Shown here: piece by piece, positions 52,505 through 60,889 of the stretch | Position numbering within the stretch: the first letter of the stretch is position 1 | How the letters are laid out: each line of letters opens with the position of its first letter | Origin: Bacillus shivajii | Lineage (GTDB): Bacteria; Bacillota; Bacilli; Bacillales; Salisediminibacteriaceae | Length of the DNA: 64,000 nucleotides | Direction: 5' to 3' | NCBI RefSeq assembly: GCF_020519665.1 | Contig: NZ_CP084703.1 | Coordinates: 682,001 to 746,000 of the forward strand | The notes under the pieces: generated by a model | Databases searched by the model: none | Told to the model about the DNA's origin: nothing | Seen by the model: the letters and a program-made list of their open reading frames with translations, nothing else | Program-made: the position numbers and the translations under genes

Positions 52505-54061
52505 TTATACACTTAAATTATTGTCGACCTTCGAATCATCAACTCTGCGTTTGACATACTTGTTTAATAGATAAAGGGCGATAACAATCGCGACCGTTGT
52601 AGTAATTATTCCGATCCATGGAACGCCTGTGAAGCCTCCTACAAGAAACCCAAGAAATGCAGCTCCTCCAACAGTAAGAGCATAAGGAAGCTGTGTATTC
52701 ACGTGTTCAATATGGTCACAAGCTGCCCCTGTTGAAGCGAGGATCGTAGTATCTGAAATTGGTGAACAGTGATCTCCAAATAATCCACCACTAATGACGG
52801 CACCGATGACTAATGGAAGCGGAACTCCAAGTGCATCTGCCATCGGAATGGCAATTGGCATCATAATGGCAAAAACACCCCATGAACTTCCTGTCGAGAA
52901 GGCAATGATCGCACCGAGTGCAAAAATGATTGCAGGGATAATTCCAGCATGCAAATAACTGTCAGCGATTTGCGATAAATATGCACCTAGTCCCATCTCA
53001 TTTGCTACTCCACCAATTGACCAAGCTAGGACAAGAATCATTGGTACAATGATAAGGTTTTTAATTCCTTTTGTCCATTCATCGACTGAATCTTTGAAAT
53101 TATGCAAACCAGTTGTGATAGAAACAAAAATGGCACCGATAGAACCAACGACAAAGCCGGTAGAGATGGCAAGGACAATATTTCCTTCTATAAATGAGTC
53201 TCTAAACCCATTTGCGATGATATCACCTGACCAAAAAATTACGCCGAAAATCGTTACAAAGAGTAGCCCCATTGGAACTAAAAAGTTCTTCATCGTTAGA
53301 TTATAGTTTTCAGGAAGTTCATCATCTTGGTCGACCATTAACGGTTTATCATCTTTTCCGACAAGTTCACCTGTTTCTACAGCGCGCTTTTCAGCATAAT
53401 ACATCGGGCCGATATCTAAGCCGGTGCGGACGACAAATAAAACTGTAATCATTGCAAAAATTCCATATAAGTTATAAGGAATCATTGCTAAGAATAATCC
53501 CCAAGGATTATCCGATAATCCAATGGCTACTAGCTGGGTACCAATTAACCCTGTAATAAATGGACCATAGCTGCTTATTGGAGACATCGCTGCTAAGGAA
53601 GCTCCCATAGAGTCGAGAATGTATGCAAGTTTTACACGAGATACTTTCAATCTGTCTGTGATTGGGCGCATAATTGTACCTAAAATAAGAACTGGTTCCG
53701 TATAAGAGAATGCAAAAGCACTTGCCCAAGTTGTTGTTTGAGCTCGTTTTCTCGTATTGATTCTCTTAGTCGCAGCTTGAGCAAATGCTTGTGCTGCACC
53801 TGAAACTTTTAAAATATGCACAAAACCTCCGGCTAAAGTAACAAGAATGAGAAGCCCTGCATTCCAAGAATCAGCAATGGAAGGAATAATAAAATCTGAA
53901 ATTGTACTGACAAAGCCGACAAGAGGATTCCAGTTATAAATAATTGTTGCTCCGATCCATACACCTGCAAATAATGAGACGAGTGTCTGTTTTGTTTTTA
54001 AGGCAATAATAATAGCTAACAAAGGTGGGATAAGTGCTAAAAACCCATATTCCATTTCCAC
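52505..54061 (-). CDS. NhaC family Na+/H+ antiporter-like transporter
   Basis: A 518-residue polytopic protein with about 12 helices. SLFAGVWIGATIIYNWNPL, SSYGPFITGLIGTQLV, AFSTGSSWGVFAIMMPIAIPMA and SGGLFGDHCSPISDTTILASTGA are classic NhaC-superfamily motifs. Members exchange Na+ for H+ or for organic solutes (as in malate-lactate or arginine-type exchangers). The neighbouring amidohydrolase and FCD regulator suggest solute uptake rather than pH homeostasis. Middle gene of the operon. Confidence 0.87.
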   Translation of the reverse strand: MEMEYGFLALIPPLLAIIIALKTKQTLVSLFAGVWIGATIIYNWNPLVGFVSTISDFIIPSIADSWNAGLLILVTLAGGFVHILKVSGAAQAFAQAATKRINTRKRAQTTTWASAFAFSYTEPVLILGTIMRPITDRLKVSRVKLAYILDSMGASLAAMSPISSYGPFITGLIGTQLVAIGLSDNPWGLFLAMIPYNLYGIFAMITVLFVVRTGLDIGPMYYAEKRAVETGELVGKDDKPLMVDQDDELPENYNLTMKNFLVPMGLLFVTIFGVIFWSGDIIANGFRDSFIEGNIVLAISTGFVVGSIGAIFVSITTGLHNFKDSVDEWTKGIKNLIIVPMILVLAWSIGGVANEMGLGAYLSQIADSYLHAGIIPAIIFALGAIIAFSTGSSWGVFAIMMPIAIPMADALGVPLPLVIGAVISGGLFGDHCSPISDTTILASTGAACDHIEHVNTQLPYALTVGGAAFLGFLVGGFTGVPWIGIITTTVAIVIALYLLNKYVKRRVDDSKVDNNLSV

Positions 54062-54131
54062 TTCACTCCTTTAATTAATGAAAGTTTATGGTGCGGCAAG
54101 ACTGACAGAGCAATGTTTTCATCTATGTCCT

Positions 54132-54938
54132 TTATGAATCACCACCTTTAAAAAATGTCTCATCAATACTTTGTTCTTCAATGGCACGTATTAGCGTGTC
54201 CATATGAATATTCATTTGTTTTACGGCAAGCTCGGGATCTTTATTTTTAATCGCATCTGCGATTAGTTGATGGTGATTCCCGTACTCTTCGCCTCGTTCT
54301 CTAGTAACTAAATCAGAAATTTTTGCCTCCAGTTTTATCTCCTCGTATATGAGAATATTTAATGAAGCAATTAAAAAACGATTTTTTGAAGCTTCAGCTA
54401 CTTTCTCATGAAAGTCACAGGCGATAGGATTTGGATCTTTTTTATTGGAGACATCATGTTCGTGTTGATGGATAGACTGATATAGTGCATCGAGATGGTG
54501 AGGCTCTGCTCTTATTGCTGCTAGTCTTGCTGTTTCACATTCAATCGTTTTTCTAGCTAAAACTAAGTCGTGAAGCTCGGCTAAATCTTGTGGTTTTGAA
54601 GCCTTCATTAAATGATTGTGTAGCATCATTCGTTCCACTTCTTCAGTTAAATTTGTAACGTGATGTTCTCCTTTTTCTGTTAGAATTCTTCCTTGATTAT
54701 CAATAAGTTTGCTATGTTTTTTTGCATCTAGAGCCTTCAATATTCTTCCGACGGTGGCAATACTCACGTCTAAACCGTTTTCTTCAAGCATTGCCTTTAA
54801 AACCCAAGATCCGAGCGGAGTTTCAGATTCAGCCATCTTTTTAAGTAAAAGGTATTCAGTTAGCTCCCCCTTAGTTGAGAAGAAGTGATATTCATCTATT
54901 TGTTGAACACTAACACTTTTATTCATTCGTTTTTTCAT
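54132..54938 (-). CDS. FCD domain transcriptional regulator with atypical N-terminal winged helix
   Basis: About 268 residues. The C-terminal FCD domain (about 120-265) shows ELHDLVLARKTIECETARLAAIR, CDFHEKVAEASKNRFLIASL and HHQLIADAIKNKDPELAVKQMNIHM. The N-terminus lacks the usual GntR motif; instead GELTEYLLLKKMAESETPLGSWVLK and SIATVGRILKALDAKKHSKL read as a different winged helix. ATG 54938 lies 9 nt after AGGAG; an ATG at 54947 abuts it. It heads the operon with nhaC and the amidohydrolase and probably senses their substrate, a metal-coordinated carboxylate. Confidence 0.82.
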   Translation of the reverse strand: MKKRMNKSVSVQQIDEYHFFSTKGELTEYLLLKKMAESETPLGSWVLKAMLEENGLDVSIATVGRILKALDAKKHSKLIDNQGRILTEKGEHHVTNLTEEVERMMLHNHLMKASKPQDLAELHDLVLARKTIECETARLAAIRAEPHHLDALYQSIHQHEHDVSNKKDPNPIACDFHEKVAEASKNRFLIASLNILIYEEIKLEAKISDLVTRERGEEYGNHHQLIADAIKNKDPELAVKQMNIHMDTLIRAIEEQSIDETFFKGGDS

Positions 54939-55060
54939 ATTAGCCATCTCCTATTTTAGCCACCTCCTCATCAATGAGGAGCTATATGTAATTATTATTC
55001 GATAGTGAGACATAAATTCCTTTAATTAATTGAAAATTATTAAAAATCAATTATTTTACT

Positions 55061-55326
55061 AGAATGAATTTCATAATTACGTTTTTTGCGCAGTGAAACG
55101 AATGATATTATAAATACTTCATTAAATGTACGTAATATTTGGAAGTGAACGTAACAAAAGACGGCGACTCCCGGAGGATCAGCGCAGTCTGAAGATCCAC
55201 TTAGGCGAAGAGTTGTTAAGCCTAAGTTAGCTGAAGACAAGCCCTCGGGAAAGCGTCCGTCTGAAGTGAAGTTCTCACTCACCATTCGGAATTTCGCATC
55301 ATATTTTGAGTTATGAAATTGATTCA
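55061..55326 (+). repeat. MITE-like element, copy D (about 266 bp)
   Basis: Ends GAATGAATTTCATAA (55062-55076) and TTATGAAATTGATTCA (55311-55326). The interior has the conserved GTTTTTTGCGCAGTGAAACG block, a shortened cassette (GACGGCGACTCCCGGAGGAT) and AAGACAAGCCCTCGGGAAAGC. Same orientation as copy A. Occupies most of the gap between the FCD regulator and the 55403 gene. Confidence 0.75.
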
Positions 55327-55402
55327 TTAGTGAAAATGAATTGAGGAATAAGAATAGATACAATAAAATGAAAGTGAGGTATAAGATATAGGAGGTTGGA
55401 AT

Positions 55403-55744
55403 GTGATGAATAAAGCAGAAGAACTAGCACAAAAACAATTAGATGCATATAACAACGGGGATATTGATGCGTTTATTGATGTTTACGCTGAAGATGTACA
55501 AGTGTTTGATTTTCCATCGAATGAGTTGAAGTTTTCAGGGCTTGCAGAAATGAGAGAACGATATGGAAAGCTTTTTAAAGAGAATCCGAACCAGCATGCT
55601 GCGTTACTTTCGCGCATGTCTAAAGGGAAAATCGTGTTTGACCATGAACACGTAACAGGTCGAGCAAATGGACAAGAAGTATATGCGATCGCGATGTATG
55701 AAGTCGAAGGCGATAAAATTAAAAACGTTTGGTTTGTGAGATAA
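55403..55744 (+). CDS. SnoaL-like / NTF2-like family protein
   Basis: A 113-residue protein of the NTF2-like fold: ELAQKQLDAYNNGDIDAFIDVYAEDVQVFDFP is the typical helix-then-strand start, then FSGLAEMRERYGKLFKENPNQHAAL and EVYAIAMYEVEGDKIKNVWFVR. Such proteins are isomerases, small-ligand binders or unknown. AGGAGG lies 7 nt before GTG 55403 and 10 nt before ATG 55406; either start is possible. It has no informative neighbours. Confidence 0.8.
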   Translation: MMNKAEELAQKQLDAYNNGDIDAFIDVYAEDVQVFDFPSNELKFSGLAEMRERYGKLFKENPNQHAALLSRMSKGKIVFDHEHVTGRANGQEVYAIAMYEVEGDKIKNVWFVR

Positions 55745-55981
55745 AGAATTGCCTTAAGGGGACACATGTTCCCTGCCGTGGTAAAAGTTTCACTTTATGT
55801 TCCACTATCAAACTTATAAAATTTTTGCGAAGAAGTAATCTCGACGTAGTAAAAATTTTAATGTAGATAGTATAAGTGCATCTTCGCCTTAAGGATTGCC
55901 AATCGGCGAGATTTCTTTAGCTTTTTCTCTCCTCTAGAACTTGTTATAATATTTCATATCAAAAATAGAGGAGGGAGTTAT

Positions 55982-56356
55982 TTGGAACAAAAAGTAGAAA
56001 AACAAATTCTTTCAGCACTCGGTCAAATTCAAGAAACATTATGCGGGCACACTGAAATTCTTGAAAAGCATAGTGAGATTCTCGAAAGTCATACTCAAAA
56101 GTTGGACGAGCATTCGCAAATCTTACACAACCATAGTGAAACATTGAAAGAGCATGGTCAAATGCTTTCTGCACTGAAGACAGGACAAGAGCAACTGAAA
56201 GCAGAGCTAGATGGTATGAAAGTAGATTATGCAAAAGAGTTTGGTGAAATAAAGGCGAAGTTTGCCGATATGAAAGCAAATGTTGACGTATTAAAAGATG
56301 AAACTTGGAAAAACAAAACTGATATTTATCGTTTCAAAAACCTTCTCGGGTTTTAA
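55982..56356 (+). CDS. Coiled-coil protein with six histidine heptads
   Basis: A 124-residue soluble protein starting at TTG 55982 (GGAGGGAG upstream). Residues 23-64 contain a seven-residue repeat, H-(T/S/G)-x-(I/K/T/M)-L-x-x, with histidines at positions 23, 30, 37, 44, 51 and 58 and leucine four residues after each. A further coiled coil (QEQLKAELDGMKVDYAKEFGEIKAKF) follows. This predicts an elongated oligomeric coil with a stripe of histidines. Similar helical proteins of unknown function occur in Bacillus. No partner gene is evident. Confidence 0.7.
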   Translation: MEQKVEKQILSALGQIQETLCGHTEILEKHSEILESHTQKLDEHSQILHNHSETLKEHGQMLSALKTGQEQLKAELDGMKVDYAKEFGEIKAKFADMKANVDVLKDETWKNKTDIYRFKNLLGF

Positions 56357-56524
56357 CATTTTTATTTTATAGAAAGAGATGAAATCGTTAAACCCCTTCT
56401 CCTATTTTTTCTTCTTATAGTTTATCCCAATACACTATTTTACCTAAAAAAATTCATTAAGTTTCCCTCAACCTATGTATGTTATGTTACGATGCTAGCA
56501 AACGTTTTATTAGGGAGGACAAAA

Positions 56525-57208
56525 GTGTCAAAGAAAAAAATTGTCGTTTCATTTAGTGGAAAAGATTCAACATTAGCACTACATGACCTACTACAGTCCG
56601 ATGAATACGAAGTAGATTCATTATTTGTGACGGTCACTAGTGGTTATAATAGAATGAGTATACATGGTGTGCGAGAGGAACTAGTAGTGGAGCAGGCGGA
56701 GTCAATCGGCTTGCCGTTAAGAAAAGTACACATCCCACAAGATTGCTCCAATGAACAATATAATGAAATCATGACTGAAGCGATTAAGAAAATTAAAGCG
56801 GATGGAATCAATCATATTGCTTATGGTGATTTATTTTTAGAAGATATTCGAAAGTATCGCGAAGAGATGTTAAAGGATACAGGGGTTGTTCCTGTTTTTC
56901 CGCTTTGGGGTGAAAGTACGTCAGAGGTATTGGAACGTTTTGTATCGCAAGGGTATAAAACAATCATTACGTGTGTTGATTTAAATAAGTTACATGAAGC
57001 GTTTTCTGGAATGGTGATTGATCACGATTTTGTTGAGAAATTACCAAGGGACGTCGACCCGTGTGGAGAGTTTGGTGAGTATCACTCATTCGTTTTTGAT
57101 GGCCCGATTTTTAACAAAAAAATAGACTTTGCAACTGGTGAGAAAAAAGTAACTCCTGATGTAATGACGGGGAAAGACCGTTTTTGCTATACAGATTTAA
57201 TTAAATAG
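56525..57208 (+). CDS. Diphthine-ammonia ligase-like ATP pyrophosphatase (Dph6/adenine nucleotide alpha hydrolase)
   Basis: A 227-residue PP-loop enzyme. VVSFSGKDSTLALHDLL is the SGGKDS-type pyrophosphate loop at the N-terminus; GVREELVVEQAESIGLPLRKV, YGDLFLEDIRKYREEML and DPCGEFGEYHSFVFDGPIF are the Dph6-family motifs. Bacteria lack diphthamide, so the bacterial substrate is unknown. I start at GTG 56525, 5 nt after GGGAGGA; an ATG at 56492 precedes that site. Single gene with its own terminator. Confidence 0.85.
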   Translation: MSKKKIVVSFSGKDSTLALHDLLQSDEYEVDSLFVTVTSGYNRMSIHGVREELVVEQAESIGLPLRKVHIPQDCSNEQYNEIMTEAIKKIKADGINHIAYGDLFLEDIRKYREEMLKDTGVVPVFPLWGESTSEVLERFVSQGYKTIITCVDLNKLHEAFSGMVIDHDFVEKLPRDVDPCGEFGEYHSFVFDGPIFNKKIDFATGEKKVTPDVMTGKDRFCYTDLIK

Positions 57209-57217
57209 AACCTATTT

Positions 57218-57246
57218 AAACTTAGGAAGATATCCTAAGTTTTTTG
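57218..57246 (+). terminator. Terminator of the Dph6-like gene
   Basis: AAACTTAGGA and TCCTAAGTTT (10-bp perfect arms) around a 5-nt loop, ending in TTTTTT. Confidence 0.8.
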
Positions 57247-57314
57247 TGGCTAAAAAAGCTGGGATGGGAATTTCAGAAGACGATTGGCTGCACACAGGAG
57301 ATCTTAATGAAAAT

Positions 57315-57354
57315 GCCAAGCACCTGGAAATGATTCACCAGGTTCCTGGCGCTT
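57315..57354. repeat. Degenerate CCAGGTGCC-family hairpin
   Basis: GCCAAGCACCTGG (57315-57327) pairs imperfectly with CCAGGTTCCTGGC (57338-57350). It lies between the convergent Dph6-like and cax genes, where it could assist termination of cax. Confidence 0.6.
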
Positions 57355-57355
57355 G

Positions 57356-58417
57356 TTAAATAAAGTAAAAGCCGATTGCGATGATGACATAGGCGAGTAA
57401 TAAGGTTAAGCCTTCAAACCAGTTTGTATCACCGTCGTTGATGATCATAATTGATAAGAATACACTCAAGATCATTGAAATTAATGCTTCTGTTGAGAAA
57501 ATCAGTGGCATTGGAGTCGGAAAGAAATACGAGAGCAACACTAATATAGGTGTTACAAACATCGCAATTTGCAAGGTCGACCCTAACGCAATTTCGACAG
57601 AGACATTAATTTTGTTTTTCAGTGCCATGTAAATTGCAGTTATGTTTTCAGCAAAGTTACCGATAATGGCAACGATAATGACCCCAATAAATACTTCACT
57701 CCATCCAAACGATTCTGCGACACTTTCAAATGTATCGACGAGCTGATCACTAACGAGTGCTACAGCTAATGCGGCAGCAGCTAATATGGCAATCGATTTT
57801 CCTTTCGGCCATTCCGGCTCTTCCTCTTCAGCAGGCTCATCCCCTTTTTGTGCATATACCCCTCTATGAGTGACAAGATGGAAAAATAAAGCTGCAAAAT
57901 AAAGCACGAGCATAATAATGGCAATCCCAGTACTTAATACGAGGATTTCAGTATCACTAATGCTTTCAGCAAAAATAAACGGAAAAACAAATGATACAAC
58001 AACAGAAAACATGAGAAGACCTGTGTTATGGCGGGCATTATAAACATTGAACTTTTGGCGCTTGAACTTCAATCCACCGATAAAAAAAGAAGTACCAGCA
58101 ACGAGCAGCAAGTTACTAATAACAGCACCAGTTAGTGAAGCAAGGACAATATTTAAGTAACCAGAAGCTAAAGCAAAAACTGATATCGTCAGCTCAACTG
58201 CATTACCAAACGTCACACTGAGTAATCCACCGATTCTAGGTCCAGCAATCACTGACAAACTGTCGGTTGCTCTTCCAATGTATGAAGCAAGCGCTAGGAT
58301 TGTCACACTGTATACTCCGAACATCATCGTCGGGGACCATGCCATGATCGTACCGATTAATGAAAGAGGGACCCCGATCAAGACGAGCCCAAAGAAAATT
58401 CTGTTCATAGTTGCCAA
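57356..58417 (-). CDS. cax: Calcium/proton exchanger (CaCA superfamily)
   Basis: A 353-residue antiporter, the length of B. subtilis ChaA (YfkE). Two repeated alpha motifs are visible: LLSVTFGNAVELTISVFALASG near residue 75 and IVAIIGNFAENITAIYMALKNK near 255, each with the ion-binding glutamate in GNxxE. An acidic cytoplasmic loop (AQKGDEPAEEEEPEWP) separates the halves. It exports Ca2+ using the proton gradient. Divergent from the acetyltransferase gene with 150 nt between. Confidence 0.92.
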   Translation of the reverse strand: MATMNRIFFGLVLIGVPLSLIGTIMAWSPTMMFGVYSVTILALASYIGRATDSLSVIAGPRIGGLLSVTFGNAVELTISVFALASGYLNIVLASLTGAVISNLLLVAGTSFFIGGLKFKRQKFNVYNARHNTGLLMFSVVVSFVFPFIFAESISDTEILVLSTGIAIIMLVLYFAALFFHLVTHRGVYAQKGDEPAEEEEPEWPKGKSIAILAAAALAVALVSDQLVDTFESVAESFGWSEVFIGVIIVAIIGNFAENITAIYMALKNKINVSVEIALGSTLQIAMFVTPILVLLSYFFPTPMPLIFSTEALISMILSVFLSIMIINDGDTNWFEGLTLLLAYVIIAIGFYFI

Positions 58418-58571
58418 CCTTTCTTTTTAGCGTTTCCATCTTTAGCCTATTCTTTTTTGGAAAAATCATACGGATCGTCTTAAGAACCGATTGTATTTGG
58501 AGCGAGTCCTTTGAAGAAAATGTCAGGTTCACGTAAACTAATAGAATAGCAATGAAATGGAGGAGAGTAGT

Positions 58572-59042
58572 ATGACGTGGGAAATTAAATCATTTGAAGA
58601 ATTAACGAATCTAGAATGGCACGAAATTATAAAAGAAAGAATGGCGGTTTTTGTAGTTGAACAAGACTGTGCATATATGGAAATCGATGGACATGATCCA
58701 GCTTCATATCACTTATTTTTAAAAGAGGGAGATGAAGTTGTTGCATATGCTAGGCTCATGCCAAGCGGAACGATTTATCAAGAGGCATCAATTGGCAGGA
58801 TTATCGTTAAAGCAGATCAGCGGGGCAAAGGATATGCTAAAGAAATTATGGAGCGCGGTATGAAGTTCTTGTTGAATGAATTGGGAGAGTCTGAAATAAA
58901 ACTCCAGGCCGAGTATTACATAAAAGATTTATATGCTTCATATGAATTCGAAATCACCTCAGACATCTTCCTTGATGAAGGGATCGAACATGTATATATG
59001 CTGTATAGAGTCCCTGATAAAAAGAAAGCAGAAATGAAATAG
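58572..59042 (+). CDS. GNAT acetyltransferase, ElaA family (copy 1)
   Basis: A 156-residue GNAT protein. WEIKSFEELTNLEWHEIIKERMAVFVVEQDC and ASIGRIIVKADQRGKGYAKEIMERG (acetyl-CoA loop RGKGYA) define the ElaA group. ATG 58572 lies 6 nt after GGAGGAG. A close paralogue follows 220 nt downstream on the same strand. The substrate is unknown. Confidence 0.87.
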   Translation: MTWEIKSFEELTNLEWHEIIKERMAVFVVEQDCAYMEIDGHDPASYHLFLKEGDEVVAYARLMPSGTIYQEASIGRIIVKADQRGKGYAKEIMERGMKFLLNELGESEIKLQAEYYIKDLYASYEFEITSDIFLDEGIEHVYMLYRVPDKKKAEMK

Positions 59043-59264
59043 AGAAAGTGGTTGTCAGTGGGGAAGTTATAAGCAAGTTGAGAATGTTGTAAGAAAAACT
59101 AGAGTGTGGCGAGTAAACAATGGAGTTTTCAAAAAATGGAGTGCGAAGAGTTAACGATTAAAGTCGTAAAAGATATAGGAATCTCTCTTCGTAAAGGTGA
59201 ACAAAGGTGGATACGGCCAAAAAATACACAAATAAATAACGCTAACATGAAGGGACGATCACAC

Positions 59265-59714
59265 ATGGCTTGGAACATAAAGAAATTCGATGACTTAACA
59301 GCTGCAGAACTGTATGAAATTTTAAAAGAACGCGTCAATATTTTCGTTGTTGAACAAGAATGCCCATACCCTGAAATCGACGGCAATGACCAAGTAGCAT
59401 ATCATATTTTTAATGAACAAGATGGTGAAGTAACTGCATATGCCCGGATTCTGCCAAAGGGGACAACGTATCCTGAAGCTGCGATCGGACGTGTCATTGT
59501 AAAAAAGGAGTACCGTGGAAAAGGTCTTGGAAACGAATTGATGCAGCAAACGATGGACTTACTTGTCAACGAATTGCATGAAACGGCAATCAAACTTTCA
59601 GCACAAGATTACATTAAGCATTACTACGCAGCATTTGGCTTCAAACAAGTATCAGACGTTTATTTAGAAGACGGCATCCCACACGTAGACATGCTTTACA
59701 AAAACGAATCTTAA
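59265..59714 (+). CDS. GNAT acetyltransferase, ElaA family (copy 2)
   Basis: A 149-residue paralogue of copy 1: WNIKKFDDLTAAELYEILKERVNIFVVEQEC and AAIGRVIVKKEYRGKGLGNELM. The two share block-for-block structure along their length, so they are tandem duplicates that have since diverged. ATG 59265 has AAGGGA 9 nt upstream; the frame extends to 59106 without support. Followed by a hairpin shared with the convergent glycerophosphodiesterase gene. Confidence 0.86.
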   Translation: MAWNIKKFDDLTAAELYEILKERVNIFVVEQECPYPEIDGNDQVAYHIFNEQDGEVTAYARILPKGTTYPEAAIGRVIVKKEYRGKGLGNELMQQTMDLLVNELHETAIKLSAQDYIKHYYAAFGFKQVSDVYLEDGIPHVDMLYKNES

Positions 59715-59736
59715 TTTAAATGTGAAAGTTTCACGT

Positions 59737-59778
59737 GGTGCCAGGCACATGGAAGTTAATTTCCATGTGCCTGGCACC
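59737..59778. terminator. CCAGGTGCC-family hairpin between convergent genes
   Basis: GGTGCCAGGCACATGGAA (59737-59754) and its exact complement (59761-59778) with a 6-nt loop, then TTGTTATTTTTTT. The centre reads CATGTGCC, so both arms changed together relative to the CAGGTGCC copies. Confidence 0.8.
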
Positions 59779-59811
59779 TTGTTATTTTTTTCACAAAGAC
59801 ATTTTAGAAGC

Positions 59812-60552
59812 TTAGCTTTGTATTTTTTTTCGAATATGAACGGCTTTTTCTGGAAAGTCAGTCATAATCGCATTACAGCCTCTTTGAATAAAAGTAGCTA
59901 TTAGGCCCTCATCATTGATAGTAAAAGGTCTAACAGGCATACCGGCTTGGGAAGATCCTGCAATCAACTCAGGAACGGCAACAGGGTAATAACAATGTAG
60001 GGCATTTGCACCAACTGTTTTCGCATAATTCCAAGGTTCATAAAGACCTTCCATAAAAAGTATAGCGATTTCGATATGTCGATTTTGTTTGCGAAGATCC
60101 ACTAAGCTGTAATGGTTAAATGAAGAAAAAATCACTCGATTTTGCATGTTGTATCGATGAACCAAATCTAGAACCTTTTTTTCGATTTCAGGATAACGAA
60201 TGAATCCGTTTTTGAGTTCAATGTTCAAAAGTAGTGGCGTTTGTACAAGCCAGTTAAGTACGTCTTCTAAACGAGGGATTTTTGTATGTGAAAAACTAGG
60301 GTCGAACCAGCTCCCCGCATCCAACTGTTTTAGTTCATTGTAGGTTAAATCTTTCACCCAGCCATTCCCGTTCGTCGTTCGGTCTACCTTTTCATCATGA
60401 ATAACAACAGGAACACCGTCTTTAGTCAGTTGAACATCGAGTTCAATGCCATCAGCGCCGTATTGAAGGGCAGCTTGAAAAGCTTCCATTGTATTTTCAG
60501 GGTGTGTACTAGAAGAGCCACGATGAGCGAAGATCTTTGTCTGTCTATTCAT
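59812..60552 (-). CDS. Glycerophosphodiester phosphodiesterase
   Basis: A 246-residue GDPD-family TIM barrel without signal peptide. IFAHRGSSSTHPENTMEAF (HR..E), GADGIELDVQLTKDGVPVVIHDEKVDRTTNG (E-x-D and catalytic H) and later LLNIELKNG, VIFSSFNHYSL are all present. It hydrolyses deacylated phospholipids to glycerol-3-phosphate in the cytoplasm; UgpQ-like. Single gene. Confidence 0.92.
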   Translation of the reverse strand: MNRQTKIFAHRGSSSTHPENTMEAFQAALQYGADGIELDVQLTKDGVPVVIHDEKVDRTTNGNGWVKDLTYNELKQLDAGSWFDPSFSHTKIPRLEDVLNWLVQTPLLLNIELKNGFIRYPEIEKKVLDLVHRYNMQNRVIFSSFNHYSLVDLRKQNRHIEIAILFMEGLYEPWNYAKTVGANALHCYYPVAVPELIAGSSQAGMPVRPFTINDEGLIATFIQRGCNAIMTDFPEKAVHIRKKIQS

Positions 60553-60647
60553 AATAATTTGATCACCTCAAAAGAATATGTATGTCGCAATAATTCTCTC
60601 ATGTAAAGAATTGCATCACAATCAATTATATTTACAAAAATAAAATA

Positions 60648-60691
60648 AAGTGCCCGGGACCTGGAAAGTATTATCCAGGTTCCAGGCACTT
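60648..60691 (-). terminator. CCAGGTGCC-family hairpin, variant
   Basis: AAGTGCCCGGGACCTGGA (60648-60665) pairs with TCCAGGTTCCAGGCACTT (60674-60691), 18 bp with two mismatches. On the minus strand it is followed by TTATTTTATTTTTG, so it could end a transcript coming from 60855 before the glycerophosphodiesterase gene. Confidence 0.6.
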
Positions 60692-60702
60692 GGTTAAAAA
60701 TG

Positions 60703-60855
60703 TTAAAACAAGGTCGTTTGTTCTGTTTCGCCAAGTCGCTCGAGAGCCATCGGATCATGATCTTGGAAGTAGGCGTGGTGAATCCACTTTTGTTTTGTCA
60801 TTAACTGCTTCGATGAATTACACATTTCATGTTGTACTAAATGATCATTATCCAT
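60703..60855 (-). CDS. Possible 50-residue protein, unknown
   Basis: MDNDHLVQHEMCNSSKQLMT.. to ..ALERLGETEQTTLF, a polar peptide with a protein-like composition. It ends 12 nt before a hairpin with a minus-strand T run, as a gene would. Against it: no ribosome site precedes the ATG, and the upstream region is the start of the divergent acetyltransferase gene. The rest of the 60553-60889 gap has no other signal. Confidence 0.3.
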   Translation of the reverse strand: MDNDHLVQHEMCNSSKQLMTKQKWIHHAYFQDHDPMALERLGETEQTTLF

Positions 60856-60889
60856 TATTATAAGGAAAAATAAATTTAGGAGGAATATC

